A DNA stretch of 64,000 bases from Saccharicrinis sp965230625 (GCA_965230625.1 CBDDLL010000001.1:3534001-3598000), one strand, 5' to 3'. Counted from the first letter of the stretch, positions 37,538-46,370 are shown. Translations and numbers: made by a program. The notes: generated by a model from the letters alone, not told the origin.

Positions 37538-38410
37538 ATGAGACAAAAAGTACTGCACAATCTTAATCCCAAAGAATATGAGCATGCATTCGACAGAAAG
37601 GCACTAAACACATTAGAACGTACTCCTGGATTAGAAAAAGTAAGTAAGTTTATTGTAAGCCAAACAATTGAAAGAATTTACACTGTACAATATACTGGTA
37701 GTAATATTCAAATTACCAGAAGGAACTATCCGGATATTTATAAATCACTTGAAGAGGCTTGTGAAATTTTAGGAGTAAGAAATATTCCTGATTTATATTT
37801 AAGTTGGGGATATAGTGTAAATGGATTTACAACTGGTGCAGAAAAACCATTGATTGTTCTTAATTCGGGAACAATTGATTTATTAGATAAAGATGAATTA
37901 CTTTATGTAATAGGGCACGAAGTAGGTCATATCAAAAGCTTGCATATGTTATACCATATGATGGCACAGGTTTTTACTCATTTGGCAGGTGCTTTTAGTG
38001 CAGCAACATTAGGTTTAGGAGGATTAATTACAGAACCAATAAAATATGCACTATATCACTGGTACCGAATGTCGGAATTTACAGCAGATAGAGCTGGTTT
38101 ATTGACTTGTCAGGATCAGGAATCTGCTATTAAAGCCATGATGAAAATGGCAGGAATGCCTGTAAATCACTTTCATAAGATGAATTACGAAGCTTTTCTT
38201 GATCAAGCTCGTAATTTTGAAATGTTAGATGAAAACCATATGAATAAAGCTTTTAAGTTTATATCTACCTTGGACAACTCGCACCCATGGACAGTTATGC
38301 GAGCAGCTGAATTAATTAAATGGATAGAATCAGGTGAGTATGGAAAAATAATTGGTAGAGAACCTCGAGCTTCTATATTACCAAATAGAAATATGTTTAA
38401 TGGAATTTAG
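37538..38410 (+). CDS. M48 family metallopeptidase
   Basis: 290 residues. The zinc motif HEVGH is at 127-131, in VIGHEVGHIKSLHM, and the third ligand is E180 in SEFTADRAG, with the supporting Asp184. This is the M48 (HtpX/Ste24-like) arrangement. There is no strong N-terminal membrane helix; one modest hydrophobic stretch (about 150-170) lies between the motifs. It probably acts as a cytoplasmic or membrane-associated protease. It is a single gene with no operon partners. Confidence 0.9.
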   Translation: MRQKVLHNLNPKEYEHAFDRKALNTLERTPGLEKVSKFIVSQTIERIYTVQYTGSNIQITRRNYPDIYKSLEEACEILGVRNIPDLYLSWGYSVNGFTTGAEKPLIVLNSGTIDLLDKDELLYVIGHEVGHIKSLHMLYHMMAQVFTHLAGAFSAATLGLGGLITEPIKYALYHWYRMSEFTADRAGLLTCQDQESAIKAMMKMAGMPVNHFHKMNYEAFLDQARNFEMLDENHMNKAFKFISTLDNSHPWTVMRAAELIKWIESGEYGKIIGREPRASILPNRNMFNGI

Positions 38411-38461
38411 TCTTTGCAATGTAATTGTTTGGGGTGATATAAAGTAGCAAAGTAATTAAAA

Positions 38462-38554
38462 ATGGATAGACAGTTATTTTATAAATCTAATTCTAAAGAG
38501 AATGTAAAAGAATTTAAAACAGAAGATCATAACAAATACATGCCTCAGTTGTAA
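38462..38554 (+). CDS. Possible 30-residue small protein
   Basis: A short frame, MDRQLFYKSNSKENVKEF followed by KTEDHNKYMPQL, lies between the M48 gene and the DUF2314 gene. It is highly charged and has no membrane segment or known motif. Coding potential is uncertain at this length. It is the only candidate in this 200-base interval. Confidence 0.25.
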   Translation: MDRQLFYKSNSKENVKEFKTEDHNKYMPQL

Positions 38555-38613
38555 TTAATTTCAAATATTTTTATACAATACCGCTGTAAACAATTGCAAG
38601 AAATAACCTAAGC

Positions 38614-39945
38614 ATGAGAAAAAGGATTATAATTTTAGGGATAATTTTTTTAAATCTGATTTTAAGCTGTTCAAGTGGAAAGAAAAAAGTTCCGGACGGT
38701 AAACTTAATGATGAACAAATACTATTCGAATATGGGATTTATTACACTCCAGATTCTCATATGACAAAATCAGATGTAATCGAATTAGTCAAAAAAAAAT
38801 ATTCCGATTTTGAAATAATTGATTCAGTACCAAATCCAGAGAACATAAAAGGTTCTCAAATTGTAGTAAAAGAGGTTATAAATGTAAAGAAAGATTTTAT
38901 ACCTCCTGACATTGATTTTCTTAGCTATTGTAGTCATGGTTTAAGTGATGAACAAAAAGAAATTCTTCAAATATCTAATTTTGTAATACTACTTGATTTT
39001 TTATGTGTTGAGGAAAAAATGCTCTCAACTATGGAGAACGCAAATAAGCTGGTTACAGAGCTGATATTAAGTGAGAATGATATCATATGGGATTCCGAAA
39101 CGAGAGAATGTTTCACCAAAGAGTTTTGGAATGAGAATAGATTGATTAAAGACAATTCGCTTAATATAAGCAAGCATATTACAATACACCTATATCCAAA
39201 AAATGACTATTGTAGAGCAATTACTCTAGGAATGTTAAAATTCGGATTACCAGATATTTGCATAGAAAATTTATCATGTCATAGCGATCAAAGCGTTGCA
39301 AGTTTGATAAATCTTACAGCGCAGACTATTATCGATAAAAAAACAATTGATAAAAAAGGAAAGTTATCGATTGACATTGAATTACTTTCAAATCAAGAAT
39401 TAAAATCGGAATTGCTTAACTCGCTTGAGGACAATGCAGAGAAGAAAGCGGAGATTAGTATTGTTCAAGGAGTATGGGAGGAAGGAGATCCACAGAACAG
39501 AATAATAGAGATTGGATTTCCTAAAAAAAATCCACAGATTAGGCAAGATGAATTAATTGCTAAGGTATTTGGTTTTAAAGACGAAGTTACATATTTAAGC
39601 CATGATAATGAATTGCTTGCAGCAAGTGAAAGAGCAAAAGAGAAAATTCCCGAATTGTATAATAAATTTTCACAGGGATTTCCAGTTGGAACTCATTTGT
39701 TGATTAAGTTTCCATTTGAAAATATTGCAGGAGAAAGAGAATGGATGTGGGTAGAAGTTGTTAAATGGGAAGAAAAAACAATAAAAGGACTTCTTCAGAA
39801 CGACCCACAAATTGTTAAGAATTTAAAAGCAGGACAAGAAGTAATAAAAAATATTGATGATATGTTTGATTACATTTTATACTTTCCCGATGGAACCCAA
39901 GAAGGAAATGAAACAGGAAAGATTATTTCAAGGCAGCATGAATAA
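38614..39945 (+). CDS. DUF2314-domain lipoprotein
   Basis: 443 residues with a lipoprotein signal (LILSC, Cys at about 20). The C-terminal 130 residues fit DUF2314: a block near residue 345 (VGTHLLIKFPF), WMWVEVVKWEEKTIKGLLQN, LKAGQEV and a GNETGKII ending. The N-terminal 290 residues are predicted alpha/beta and match no family I recognise. DUF2314 proteins are scattered in toxin-immunity and unknown contexts; no function is established. It is monocistronic and converges on the zinc-linked operon, with a compound hairpin between them. Confidence 0.75.
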   Translation: MRKRIIILGIIFLNLILSCSSGKKKVPDGKLNDEQILFEYGIYYTPDSHMTKSDVIELVKKKYSDFEIIDSVPNPENIKGSQIVVKEVINVKKDFIPPDIDFLSYCSHGLSDEQKEILQISNFVILLDFLCVEEKMLSTMENANKLVTELILSENDIIWDSETRECFTKEFWNENRLIKDNSLNISKHITIHLYPKNDYCRAITLGMLKFGLPDICIENLSCHSDQSVASLINLTAQTIIDKKTIDKKGKLSIDIELLSNQELKSELLNSLEDNAEKKAEISIVQGVWEEGDPQNRIIEIGFPKKNPQIRQDELIAKVFGFKDEVTYLSHDNELLAASERAKEKIPELYNKFSQGFPVGTHLLIKFPFENIAGEREWMWVEVVKWEEKTIKGLLQNDPQIVKNLKAGQEVIKNIDDMFDYILYFPDGTQEGNETGKIISRQHE

Positions 39946-40059
39946 TAACTTCTAATATTTAATAGCAGATTAGTGTTTGGGTTGTTTTGTAACTCGTATT
40001 TTGTCTTTGTCCACCAGAACAAGACACATGCTACAGAACCTAATAGGAGCTAAAAGAAT

Positions 40060-40127
40060 TTCTAACCCCTCTACTTTTATGAAATTAAGAAATTCATAAA
40101 AATAGAGGAAATCCTTAGGGATTAGAA
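40060..40127. terminator. Bidirectional hairpin between convergent genes
   Basis: CCTCTACTTTTATGAA (40068-40083) pairs with TTCATAAAAATAGAGG (40093-40108). An outer pair, TTCTAACCCCT near 40060-40070 and AGGGATTAGAA at 40117-40127, extends the structure. It lies between the DUF2314 gene and the end of the minus-strand operon and could stop transcripts from both sides. There is no long T tract on either side. Confidence 0.65.
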
Positions 40128-40133
40128 GCTCAC

Positions 40134-40604
40134 TTATTTTATTACTTGTATCAACTCTGCATCATTAAGTATGTAAACCAAATGTTCGTAATTTTCATTG
40201 TTAAGTTTAAAATTACCTCTAACCTTAATGAAGTTATCTGTTTTTAAATTATTGAATTTCTTTATCAGCTCGGGTTTTGCATCAATTTCAATTATTGTTT
40301 CTATGCCAGAACCAGTACAAAAGAAACAAGTACTCATGGGATTATAAGAAAGAACCAACACAGCACCTGTTACATCAACCGGAAGAAAAAAACCTTCTAA
40401 CTCCAGTTGCTGACCATCCAACTTTTTAAGTTCTTTTCCAAATTTTACAATAGGAAAGTATGTTTCGTAATAATCATGATAAACATACTTTACTTTAATA
40501 TCATTTAATAGCAAATCCCAATGGTTTAGCTTTTCTTCTTGTCCCCATAATCCAGAAGAAAATAATAGCATAATAAAAGGGCAGATAAACCTTAAATGCT
40601 TCAT
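40134..40604 (-). CDS. Small secreted protein of the zinc-linked ABC operon (DUF3299-like)
   Basis: 156 residues with a signal peptide (cleavage near GLWG-QEE). The body has LELEGFFLPVDVTGAVLVLS and a NPMSTCFFCTGSGIE motif with a CxxC pair at about 92-95, as in the DUF3299-like periplasmic proteins that accompany this class of ABC transporter. Its start overlaps the permease stop by four bases (ATGA), so translation is coupled. It is the last gene of the operon. Role is not proven; metal or redox binding through the Cys pair is a guess. Confidence 0.65.
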   Translation of the reverse strand: MKHLRFICPFIMLLFSSGLWGQEEKLNHWDLLLNDIKVKYVYHDYYETYFPIVKFGKELKKLDGQQLELEGFFLPVDVTGAVLVLSYNPMSTCFFCTGSGIETIIEIDAKPELIKKFNNLKTDNFIKVRGNFKLNNENYEHLVYILNDAELIQVIK

Positions 40605-42046
40605 ATCTTATTTAGTAAAAAATGTATATCGTAATTATAAACTTTAATAGACGGGATAATTGCGGCAATAACTCCAACTATTAGAGTATAAACTAACAAG
40701 AATAATTCTTTGTTCAATATTAAGGTAAATTCAGGAGCATGGAAGTATTTAAGATTTTGAGCAATTAATATAAAAGTACCATGAGATAAAATAATTCCTG
40801 TAATCCAACCTAACAAGGCTAGCAATATTCCTTGAAATAACATAAGCATAAAAATATGTATTCTTGATAATCCTAATGCTCTTAATAATGCAATTTCAAA
40901 AATCCCTTGGTTCAAAGTATTTAATAAATGTACTAAAACATTAAATCCAGAAAAGAAAATAATAGCCCAGGCTAAAAAACGAAGAGCATCAAATCCATAC
41001 CCAAGAACCGACATTAACCGATTTAATTCCAAGGCAGGAGATGCTGCTTGTAAGCTGGTATTTTCATTTATTAATCTCGGTAACATGGTTGCAGCGCCTG
41101 GATTTCGGTATTTTACTAGTAAAGCCGTAATTTCACCTTCTGGTTGATTAGATACTATTTGTTTACCAGTATTATATTCATTATAAATCTTAAATTCATG
41201 CTCTGTTAATTCTTGTTTATTTTTTACTTTTTCAAGAATGTTTTCAATTTCTTTATTTGCTTTATGTTGATGTTCTGCAATTTCATCATGGTGATGATGG
41301 TCATCTGATTTATGATGTTCATGATCCTCTTCATGGTGATGGTTATCTCCATGTTCATGTTCCTCTGTGTGTTCATGATCGTGACATTTATCGCAAGTAC
41401 ATTTCTCTCCAGACTCATCGTGTTCATTGTGGTGATGCACTTCCCAAACACTTTCTACCTGGGTTAATATTAACCGGTCAATTACTAAACCTCTGGATTG
41501 TAAAATACCAGTTACAATATATTTGTGTTTATCATGATGATGTCCATGTTCCATAAAACCATGTACTCCGGAAAATACATCACCTACTTTTAGGTTGGTT
41601 TTTTTAGCTACTTCGGCTCCTAAAACAACATCCATGGATTTTTCATTCCATTTTCCCAATTGTAATTTTGCTTGATACAGTTTTACATATTCACTATCTG
41701 TACCTACAATTCTAAATCCTTTATAATTATCTCCTAAGGCAATAGGAATGGTTTTTTCTACCATAGGATTCTTAGAAATTATTCTTGCATCCTTTAAGTC
41801 GATATTACCTGTTGGATTATCAACATGAAGCACAGATGAAAGTATTAGTTGCAATGGACTTCCTTTTGCACCCACAACCAGGTCAACACCTGCCAGGTTT
41901 TGTTTATATCTCTTATCCAGATGATTTTCAAAATGAATTAATACCGAAATGATAGCCACACCAATGGCAAACATTAAAATGCTCAGGAAAGTATTGAATG
42001 GTTTAGCTTTTAGTTGAGCTATAGTCAGTTTTAATATTTGTGTCAT
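40601..42046 (-). CDS. FtsX-family ABC permease with a His-rich extracytoplasmic loop
   Basis: 481 residues. One N-terminal membrane helix (about 18-40), a MacB-like periplasmic domain, then three C-terminal helices (about 355-480) with the FtsX core, including EIALLRALGLSR. Within the periplasmic part, residues about 203-262 are extremely rich in His, Glu and Asp (for instance EEHEHGDNHHHEEDHEHH) and include a CTCDKC cysteine motif; a second short cluster, HGHHHDKHK, is near 168-177. These features strongly suggest Zn or other divalent metal binding. It starts 4 bases after the ATPase gene. Similar ABC sets with a COG0523 GTPase are known from zinc-responsive operons of proteobacteria. Confidence 0.88.
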   Translation of the reverse strand: MTQILKLTIAQLKAKPFNTFLSILMFAIGVAIISVLIHFENHLDKRYKQNLAGVDLVVGAKGSPLQLILSSVLHVDNPTGNIDLKDARIISKNPMVEKTIPIALGDNYKGFRIVGTDSEYVKLYQAKLQLGKWNEKSMDVVLGAEVAKKTNLKVGDVFSGVHGFMEHGHHHDKHKYIVTGILQSRGLVIDRLILTQVESVWEVHHHNEHDESGEKCTCDKCHDHEHTEEHEHGDNHHHEEDHEHHKSDDHHHHDEIAEHQHKANKEIENILEKVKNKQELTEHEFKIYNEYNTGKQIVSNQPEGEITALLVKYRNPGAATMLPRLINENTSLQAASPALELNRLMSVLGYGFDALRFLAWAIIFFSGFNVLVHLLNTLNQGIFEIALLRALGLSRIHIFMLMLFQGILLALLGWITGIILSHGTFILIAQNLKYFHAPEFTLILNKELFLLVYTLIVGVIAAIIPSIKVYNYDIHFLLNKI

Positions 42047-42050
42047 GGTA

Positions 42051-42680
42051 TTAACTTAAAGAAATTGAGTTTTTAAAATATTGTTTGAGACGTGAATCAT
42101 GGGTAGCAATTAATAATGCTGCATTATAATGAAGACAAGTAGTTTTAATTAACTCAATAAATCGGTTGCAATTTTCATCATCTAAGCTTGATGTAGGTTC
42201 GTCGGCTAAAACTACTTTAGGCTTATTTACCAATGCCCTGGCAATTGAAAAACGCTGTTGTTCACCTTGACTCAACTCAAATGGTTTCTTGGTTGATAAT
42301 TCAGTAATATGCAATTCGTCTAATATATGTTCAATAAATTGCTTATCTGTTTTAGCTTTTGCCACCTTTTGGGTAATAAGCAGGTTTTGAAACATATTTA
42401 ATGAATTTATAAACAAATTCTTCTGAAAAATTAATCCAATATTTTTTGCTCTAAACTTATCCAAACCCGACTGCTTAAATTTTGAAATATTAGTGTTATG
42501 AACTATAATATCACCAGAGAGGGGAGATAGGATTCCAGCTAGTAAATGTATAAACGTTGTTTTTCCGGAACCTGACTTACCAGTTAATAACCATTGGTCA
42601 TTACTTTGAACCATAATATCCGGAAAACTTAAATGTTTTCCTTCTTTATATTTGTATTGTAGTGATTGTGTGTGTATCAT
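42051..42680 (-). CDS. ABC transporter ATP-binding protein (LolD/MacB type)
   Basis: A 209-residue ATPase. Walker A GKSGSGKTT is at 34-42, signature LSQGEQQR at 136-143, Walker B VVLADE at 156-161 and a switch His in IATHDSR near the C-terminus. Size and motif pattern fit the MacB/LolD/FtsE group that partners FtsX-type permeases. It drives the His-rich permease encoded next to it. It is in the same operon as the COG0523 GTPase, 72 bases downstream of it. Confidence 0.93.
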   Translation of the reverse strand: MIHTQSLQYKYKEGKHLSFPDIMVQSNDQWLLTGKSGSGKTTFIHLLAGILSPLSGDIIVHNTNISKFKQSGLDKFRAKNIGLIFQKNLFINSLNMFQNLLITQKVAKAKTDKQFIEHILDELHITELSTKKPFELSQGEQQRFSIARALVNKPKVVLADEPTSSLDDENCNRFIELIKTTCLHYNAALLIATHDSRLKQYFKNSISLS

Positions 42681-42752
42681 TGATTGTAAATTAGATGTAT
42701 TGCTATTGCGCTTTAACCGTTACTTTCTTTTATTAAGCCTTCTTTTTTTCGT

Positions 42753-43709
42753 TTATAAAAGGTTTTTAAGATCTGTTTCAATTTCATCTTTTTTCAATTC
42801 AGTACCAATAAAAACGAGTCTACTAAGCTTTATTTCGTCTTCTTCCCACACTTCTCCTTGATAAACTTGAAACTGATCACCAGCAGATTGAAGAATAATT
42901 TTATGCTTTATATCTTTTATTTTTAAAACTCCTTTAATTCTTAATATTTTACCAGCATAACTCATTAAATATGTTTCGAGCCAATTGGAAATTTTCTCCA
43001 TGTTAAATTCTCCATCTAATTTTATACTAGCCGATTCGATTGAATGTTTTTGCACATAGGTAAGTGAATCAAAATTAATGATTGATTTCTCAATATTTTT
43101 AGAATTATATGCATTTCTATTTAACAATTTTTTAGGGTTTGTATTCCCAAATTTGCATTGCTCAATACTTGCAAACGGATTTATTGATTTAACTTTCTCA
43201 ATTACTTCAGATAGTACATTTTGATTCACTAAATCTATTTTATTAATAAGAACTATATCTGATTGGGAAACTTGCTTGCGTATTTCATTGTATTGGGATA
43301 AGTATTTCAGAAATTGGCAAGTATCTACTATTGAAATTACGCTATCTAACTTAAAATATTTTTGTATTCTGTTACCATTAAACATTTGTACAATCTCGGT
43401 TGTATCAGCAATCCCAGTAGCTTCAATAAGTAAATGGTCATATTTTACTTTCGATAATATTATACTATTTAGTAAGGTGCCTAATTCAGCATTTAGTGAA
43501 CAGCAAATACAACCATTGGTAAGTTCAAAAACACTGTTGTTATTACCTTTTTCTAAAAGACTTCCATCAATGTTTATCTCACCTACTTCGTTTTCGATAA
43601 TCAGCATTTTAGAATTACCACTATTTTTCAGTATGTTATTTAATATGGTTGTTTTACCTGCTCCTAAAAAACCTGTTATAATTGTAACCGGAATTGGCTT
43701 ATTTTCCAT
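42753..43709 (-). CDS. COG0523 (CobW/ZNG1-like) metal-chaperone GTPase
   Basis: 318 residues of the G3E GTPase family. Walker A is GFLGAGKTT at 13-21, the metal-binding CICC motif is at 67-70 in NGCICCSL, and the guanine-specificity motif NKID is near residue 155. The C-terminal CobW_C domain is present but lacks the long His-rich tail of some relatives. Members insert or deliver Zn (or Co) to target enzymes and are often induced under zinc starvation. It heads the four-gene minus-strand operon, downstream of a promoter that overlaps a 7-1-7 dyad. Confidence 0.92.
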   Translation of the reverse strand: MENKPIPVTIITGFLGAGKTTILNNILKNSGNSKMLIIENEVGEINIDGSLLEKGNNNSVFELTNGCICCSLNAELGTLLNSIILSKVKYDHLLIEATGIADTTEIVQMFNGNRIQKYFKLDSVISIVDTCQFLKYLSQYNEIRKQVSQSDIVLINKIDLVNQNVLSEVIEKVKSINPFASIEQCKFGNTNPKKLLNRNAYNSKNIEKSIINFDSLTYVQKHSIESASIKLDGEFNMEKISNWLETYLMSYAGKILRIKGVLKIKDIKHKIILQSAGDQFQVYQGEVWEEDEIKLSRLVFIGTELKKDEIETDLKNLL

Positions 43710-43796
43710 TTGTAAAAATATTGATTAAGTGAGTTATTAAGCTGGACAAATATTATGCAATTGCCACTAATGCTTGTTAAACTACATAAAATTCGT

Positions 43797-43850
43797 GTAC
43801 TAACTCGTTGCAAATTTAACATATTAGACTATAAATGCAACTCTGTTGCG
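43797..43850 (-). promoter_or_regulatory. Promoter and candidate Zur/Fur-type operator of the zinc-linked operon
   Basis: On the minus strand the -33 TTG (plus-strand CAA at 43838-43840) is exactly 19 bases from the -7 box TAAATTTG (plus-strand CAAATTTA at 43811-43818), a full consensus Bacteroidota promoter. The dyad TGCAACTCTGTTGCG (43836-43850) has the 7-1-7 layout of Fur-family boxes and covers the -33. A related half site, CTCGTTGCA (43804-43812), covers the start side. The transcript leader would be about 95 bases. Assignment to Zur is inference from the operon content. Confidence 0.6.
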
Positions 43851-43976
43851 AATATTAATATTGTCATTAAATTATATCAAAGAATTTATGCTTTTGTATA
43901 TGATTAAAATGAAATAGGAAAATTACATAAGATCAATTTATAAGTTGTTAATATCCTAATCCACAAAAACAATCTC

Positions 43977-44007
43977 TTGTTGTTAATACCAATATTTGGT
44001 ATTTTTG
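43977..44007 (+). promoter_or_regulatory. Promoter and palindromic operator of the ParDE pair
   Basis: TATTTTTG (44000-44007) matches the -7 consensus, with TTG at 43977-43979, 20 bases upstream. The palindrome ACCAATATTTGGT (43988-44000) sits between them and touches the -7 box. This is where an autorepressing antitoxin would bind. The predicted leader before the ATG at 44021 is very short, under ten bases. Confidence 0.6.
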
Positions 44008-44020
44008 TAAAAAATAAGTT

Positions 44021-44272
44021 ATGAATAAGAATACATCAATAACGCTAGGTAATCATTTTGACGATTTTGTTAAAAGCAGTATTTCTTCGGGAAGATATAA
44101 GAATGTAAGTGAAGTTGTTAGGGCTGGTTTAAGATTACTTGAGGAAGAAGAAAATAAAGTAATTGCTCTAAAAAATGCAATCCAAGAAGGATTAAACAGT
44201 CCACGAGTTGAAGATTTTGACTTTGACAGTCATCTTAATGAATTAAAAGAAGAAAGAAAGAAAAATGGCTAG
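44021..44272 (+). CDS. parD: ParD/CopG-type antitoxin
   Basis: An 83-residue protein with an N-terminal ribbon-helix-helix domain: NTSITLGNHFDDFVKSSIS then RYKNVSEVVRAGLRLLEEEE, a pattern specific to ParD-family antitoxins. The C-terminal half is charged and probably disordered until it wraps around the toxin. It overlaps the toxin gene by 8 bases. It should neutralise the ParE toxin and repress its own promoter through the upstream palindrome. Confidence 0.92.
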   Translation: MNKNTSITLGNHFDDFVKSSISSGRYKNVSEVVRAGLRLLEEEENKVIALKNAIQEGLNSPRVEDFDFDSHLNELKEERKKNG

Positions 44273-44564
44273 AGTAATTTTGAGACAAAAAGCCATTAAT
44301 GATTTATCTAACATTTGGAAATATACCACATATAAATGGTCTGAAAATCAAGCTGACAAATATTATAAGGGAATAAAGTCAGCTTGTAAAGAAATTGGTA
44401 TAAATCCTAATGTTGGGAAAAAGTATATTGAAATTAGTGATGAAATATTAGGCTTAAAAATTGGTAGGCATATTATTTTTTACCACATCCTTTCTGACAT
44501 TGAAGTTGAGGTTATTAGAATTTTACATGAACAAATGGATTTGAGGAATAGATTGAAGGAATAA
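44265..44564 (+). CDS. parE: ParE-type toxin (RelE/ParE superfamily)
   Basis: 99 residues. The fold signature AINDLSNIWKYTTYKWSENQ, the central NPNVGKKY and the C-terminal GRHIIFYHI and IRILHEQMDLRNRL are typical of ParE. Characterised ParE proteins inhibit DNA gyrase; whether this one does is not shown. It follows the antitoxin in the usual order with overlapping frames. The pair stands at the border between the zinc operon and the accessory gene region, a place where such modules often stabilise mobile or cassette-like DNA. Confidence 0.92.
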   Translation: MARVILRQKAINDLSNIWKYTTYKWSENQADKYYKGIKSACKEIGINPNVGKKYIEISDEILGLKIGRHIIFYHILSDIEVEVIRILHEQMDLRNRLKE

Positions 44565-44713
44565 ACTACACCCAATAAATAGAGCTATGAGCGAGTTTAT
44601 AGAATTCCTACTGATAATTTATATTCATTCATGATTTTTAAAGAAATTGAAGATATAAGAAATAGAAAATAACAGGTGTTAACAGTAAAAAAGTAATATT
44701 GATAATATATTAG

Positions 44714-44752
44714 AAGGGATTAGATAGAAATATTTAATCCCTTTGTTTTTTT
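44714..44752 (+). terminator. Intrinsic terminator downstream of the ParDE pair
   Basis: AAGGGATTA (44714-44722) pairs with TAATCCCTT (44735-44743), followed by TGTTTTTTTC. It lies 150 bases after the toxin stop codon. The bases between (44565-44713) hold only very short frames. Confidence 0.85.
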
Positions 44753-44914
44753 CAAGTTATTACAACATACTATATTCTATATTGGTGCAAAATGATTGAA
44801 AATAGCTAATGGTGATCTTTGGATCTATTGAGAGTTCTCAAATTCCTATTGATCTATACAACTAATGAATATAATTTTTTAAACAAAAGAATAACATTTA
44901 AAACTTTAACTAAC

Positions 44915-45108
44915 TATTATTATTTTTAACCAGAATTTTAATTAAATCAGGTCAAGTAATTTTTTTTGAACAATGATTAAAGATACTCTTTTTAGTAACA
45001 TAGATTTTTCAATAATATTATATATAGATTTTTTATATAGTATCCTTAAATCAGGTACTTACGGTAATACTTTGGGTAACATATAATAACGATAAAAGCA
45101 ATAGATAT
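44915..45108 (+). repeat. Intergenic repeat, copy A
   Basis: About 190 bases resembling the stretch at 52880-53072 in the same orientation. Shared blocks include ACATAGATTT, AGATTTTTTATATA, ATCAGGTACTTAC and the nearly perfect ATAATAACGATAAAAGCAAT. There is no open frame in it. It ends 36 bases before the acyltransferase gene. It could be a dispersed noncoding element, a small RNA or a duplicated leader. Confidence 0.65.
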
Positions 45109-45144
45109 ATAAGGATGTTAGGCAATATTTGACAACGAGAATTA

Positions 45145-46263
45145 ATGACAAATTTGAAAGAATCAAAACGCATCCCAAATATAACACCAATTCGTTTCAT
45201 TTTAGCTTTGTTAGTGGTTATATTTCATATTGCACAATTTAGCAAAAATAGAGGATTTCCTTTTTTTAATGATTTGGCTATTTTTCATAAAGGTACAGAA
45301 GCTGTATATATGTTTTTTTCTTTAAGTGGATTTTTAATTATTAAACAACTTTTTGTTGAGAAAAAAGAGACAAATTCAATTAACTTAAAAAGCTTTTATA
45401 CAAGACGAATATTACGCATTTTTCCTTTATACTATTTAATCTTGACTTTTGGTTTCTTATACTATCGCCTTATTTTACCATTCTTTGGTTTTGAATTTGA
45501 AAATAATTATGATTTATTATCTGGAATATTTTTATCAGTCACTTTTTTTCCAAACATTTTTAGTAATTATTCACCAGGTGGTATATTAGAAATTTTATGG
45601 TCTATTGGTATTGAAGAACAATTTTATTTATTTATCGCCCCATTATTTCTATTACTACCATTAAAAAGAATAATATTGTTTTTAAGTGCATTTACATCCA
45701 TTTATTTTCTAATATACTTTTCAGAATATTTAGTTTTCCTTAAAGAATATAATATGTTATTCTTTTACTTTTCGTTTGGTGGTTTATGCGCTATCCTTTA
45801 TAGTCATAATTTTTTTCAAACTTTAATTAAGAAGTTAAGATATCCAACGCTATTAATATTCATCACATATTTTACAACAGGTATATTCACAAATAACTTT
45901 AATCCATTTTTTTACAACCTTTTTAGTTTCATATTATTTGGATTTGTAATTTCCGCTCTAGCTTTAAAACCAATTAAAGTACTTCAGAATAAAACAATGA
46001 ATTACCTTGGCAAAATATCTTACGGAATATATATGTATCACGCAATAGCTATGCAATTGGTAGGGCTGATTTATTTAAAGGTGATTTCTAAGCTTGGTTT
46101 TCAAAACACGTTTGATATAATTATAATCAATGTTTGTGTAATATTTATAACAATTACTATATCTCATTTTTCATTTAAATATTATGAAAGTTATTTTTTA
46201 AATTTAAAATATAAGGCTAAGATTAAACGAAAAGTAAAAATAAAAACATATGGCTATAAGTAA
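45145..46263 (+). CDS. Acyltransferase 3 (OafA/YrhL-type) membrane protein
   Basis: 372 residues with about ten membrane helices. The N-terminal PIRFILALLVVIFHIAQF carries the catalytic-type His28 of the acyltransferase 3 family, followed by YMFFSLSGFLI and the RRILRIFPLYY motif, all diagnostic. Such enzymes O-acylate sugars of surface polysaccharides at the inner membrane. There is no fused SGNH domain. The gene has no glycan neighbours, so its acceptor is unknown. Its stop codon lies inside the left arm of a long palindrome. Confidence 0.9.
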   Translation: MTNLKESKRIPNITPIRFILALLVVIFHIAQFSKNRGFPFFNDLAIFHKGTEAVYMFFSLSGFLIIKQLFVEKKETNSINLKSFYTRRILRIFPLYYLILTFGFLYYRLILPFFGFEFENNYDLLSGIFLSVTFFPNIFSNYSPGGILEILWSIGIEEQFYLFIAPLFLLLPLKRIILFLSAFTSIYFLIYFSEYLVFLKEYNMLFFYFSFGGLCAILYSHNFFQTLIKKLRYPTLLIFITYFTTGIFTNNFNPFFYNLFSFILFGFVISALALKPIKVLQNKTMNYLGKISYGIYMYHAIAMQLVGLIYLKVISKLGFQNTFDIIIINVCVIFITITISHFSFKYYESYFLNLKYKAKIKRKVKIKTYGYK

Positions 46264-46370
46264 TTGCTGGTTCTCGCCTACTTTGGAAATTCTTGCGGAA
46301 TTCCCAAATTGGTGTGTACTTGCAAATTTAAGTGATAAACCACACAACTACTCATAGCCGAGATCATTGT
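46252..46370. repeat. Long imperfect palindrome P1
   Basis: Outer arms GGCTATAAGT (46252-46261) and ACTCATAGCC (46350-46359) match at 9 of 10 positions. Nested inside are TTTGGAAATTC (46282-46292) with GAATTCCCAAA (46298-46308), and GTGTG (46312) with CACAC (46341). It starts within the last codons of the acyltransferase gene. The nested arms, rather than one simple hairpin, resemble an attC-type recombination site. No T tract follows, so it is not a usual terminator. Confidence 0.6.

Noticed and set aside
41257..41556. Plus-strand frame rich in His and Asp over the permease
   Set aside because: It mirrors the His-rich CAT/CAC codons of the real minus-strand gene.
43276..43728. 150-codon plus-strand frame over the COG0523 GTPase gene
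   Set aside because: The minus-strand gene has GFLGAGKTT and CICC; the plus frame has no recognisable domain.
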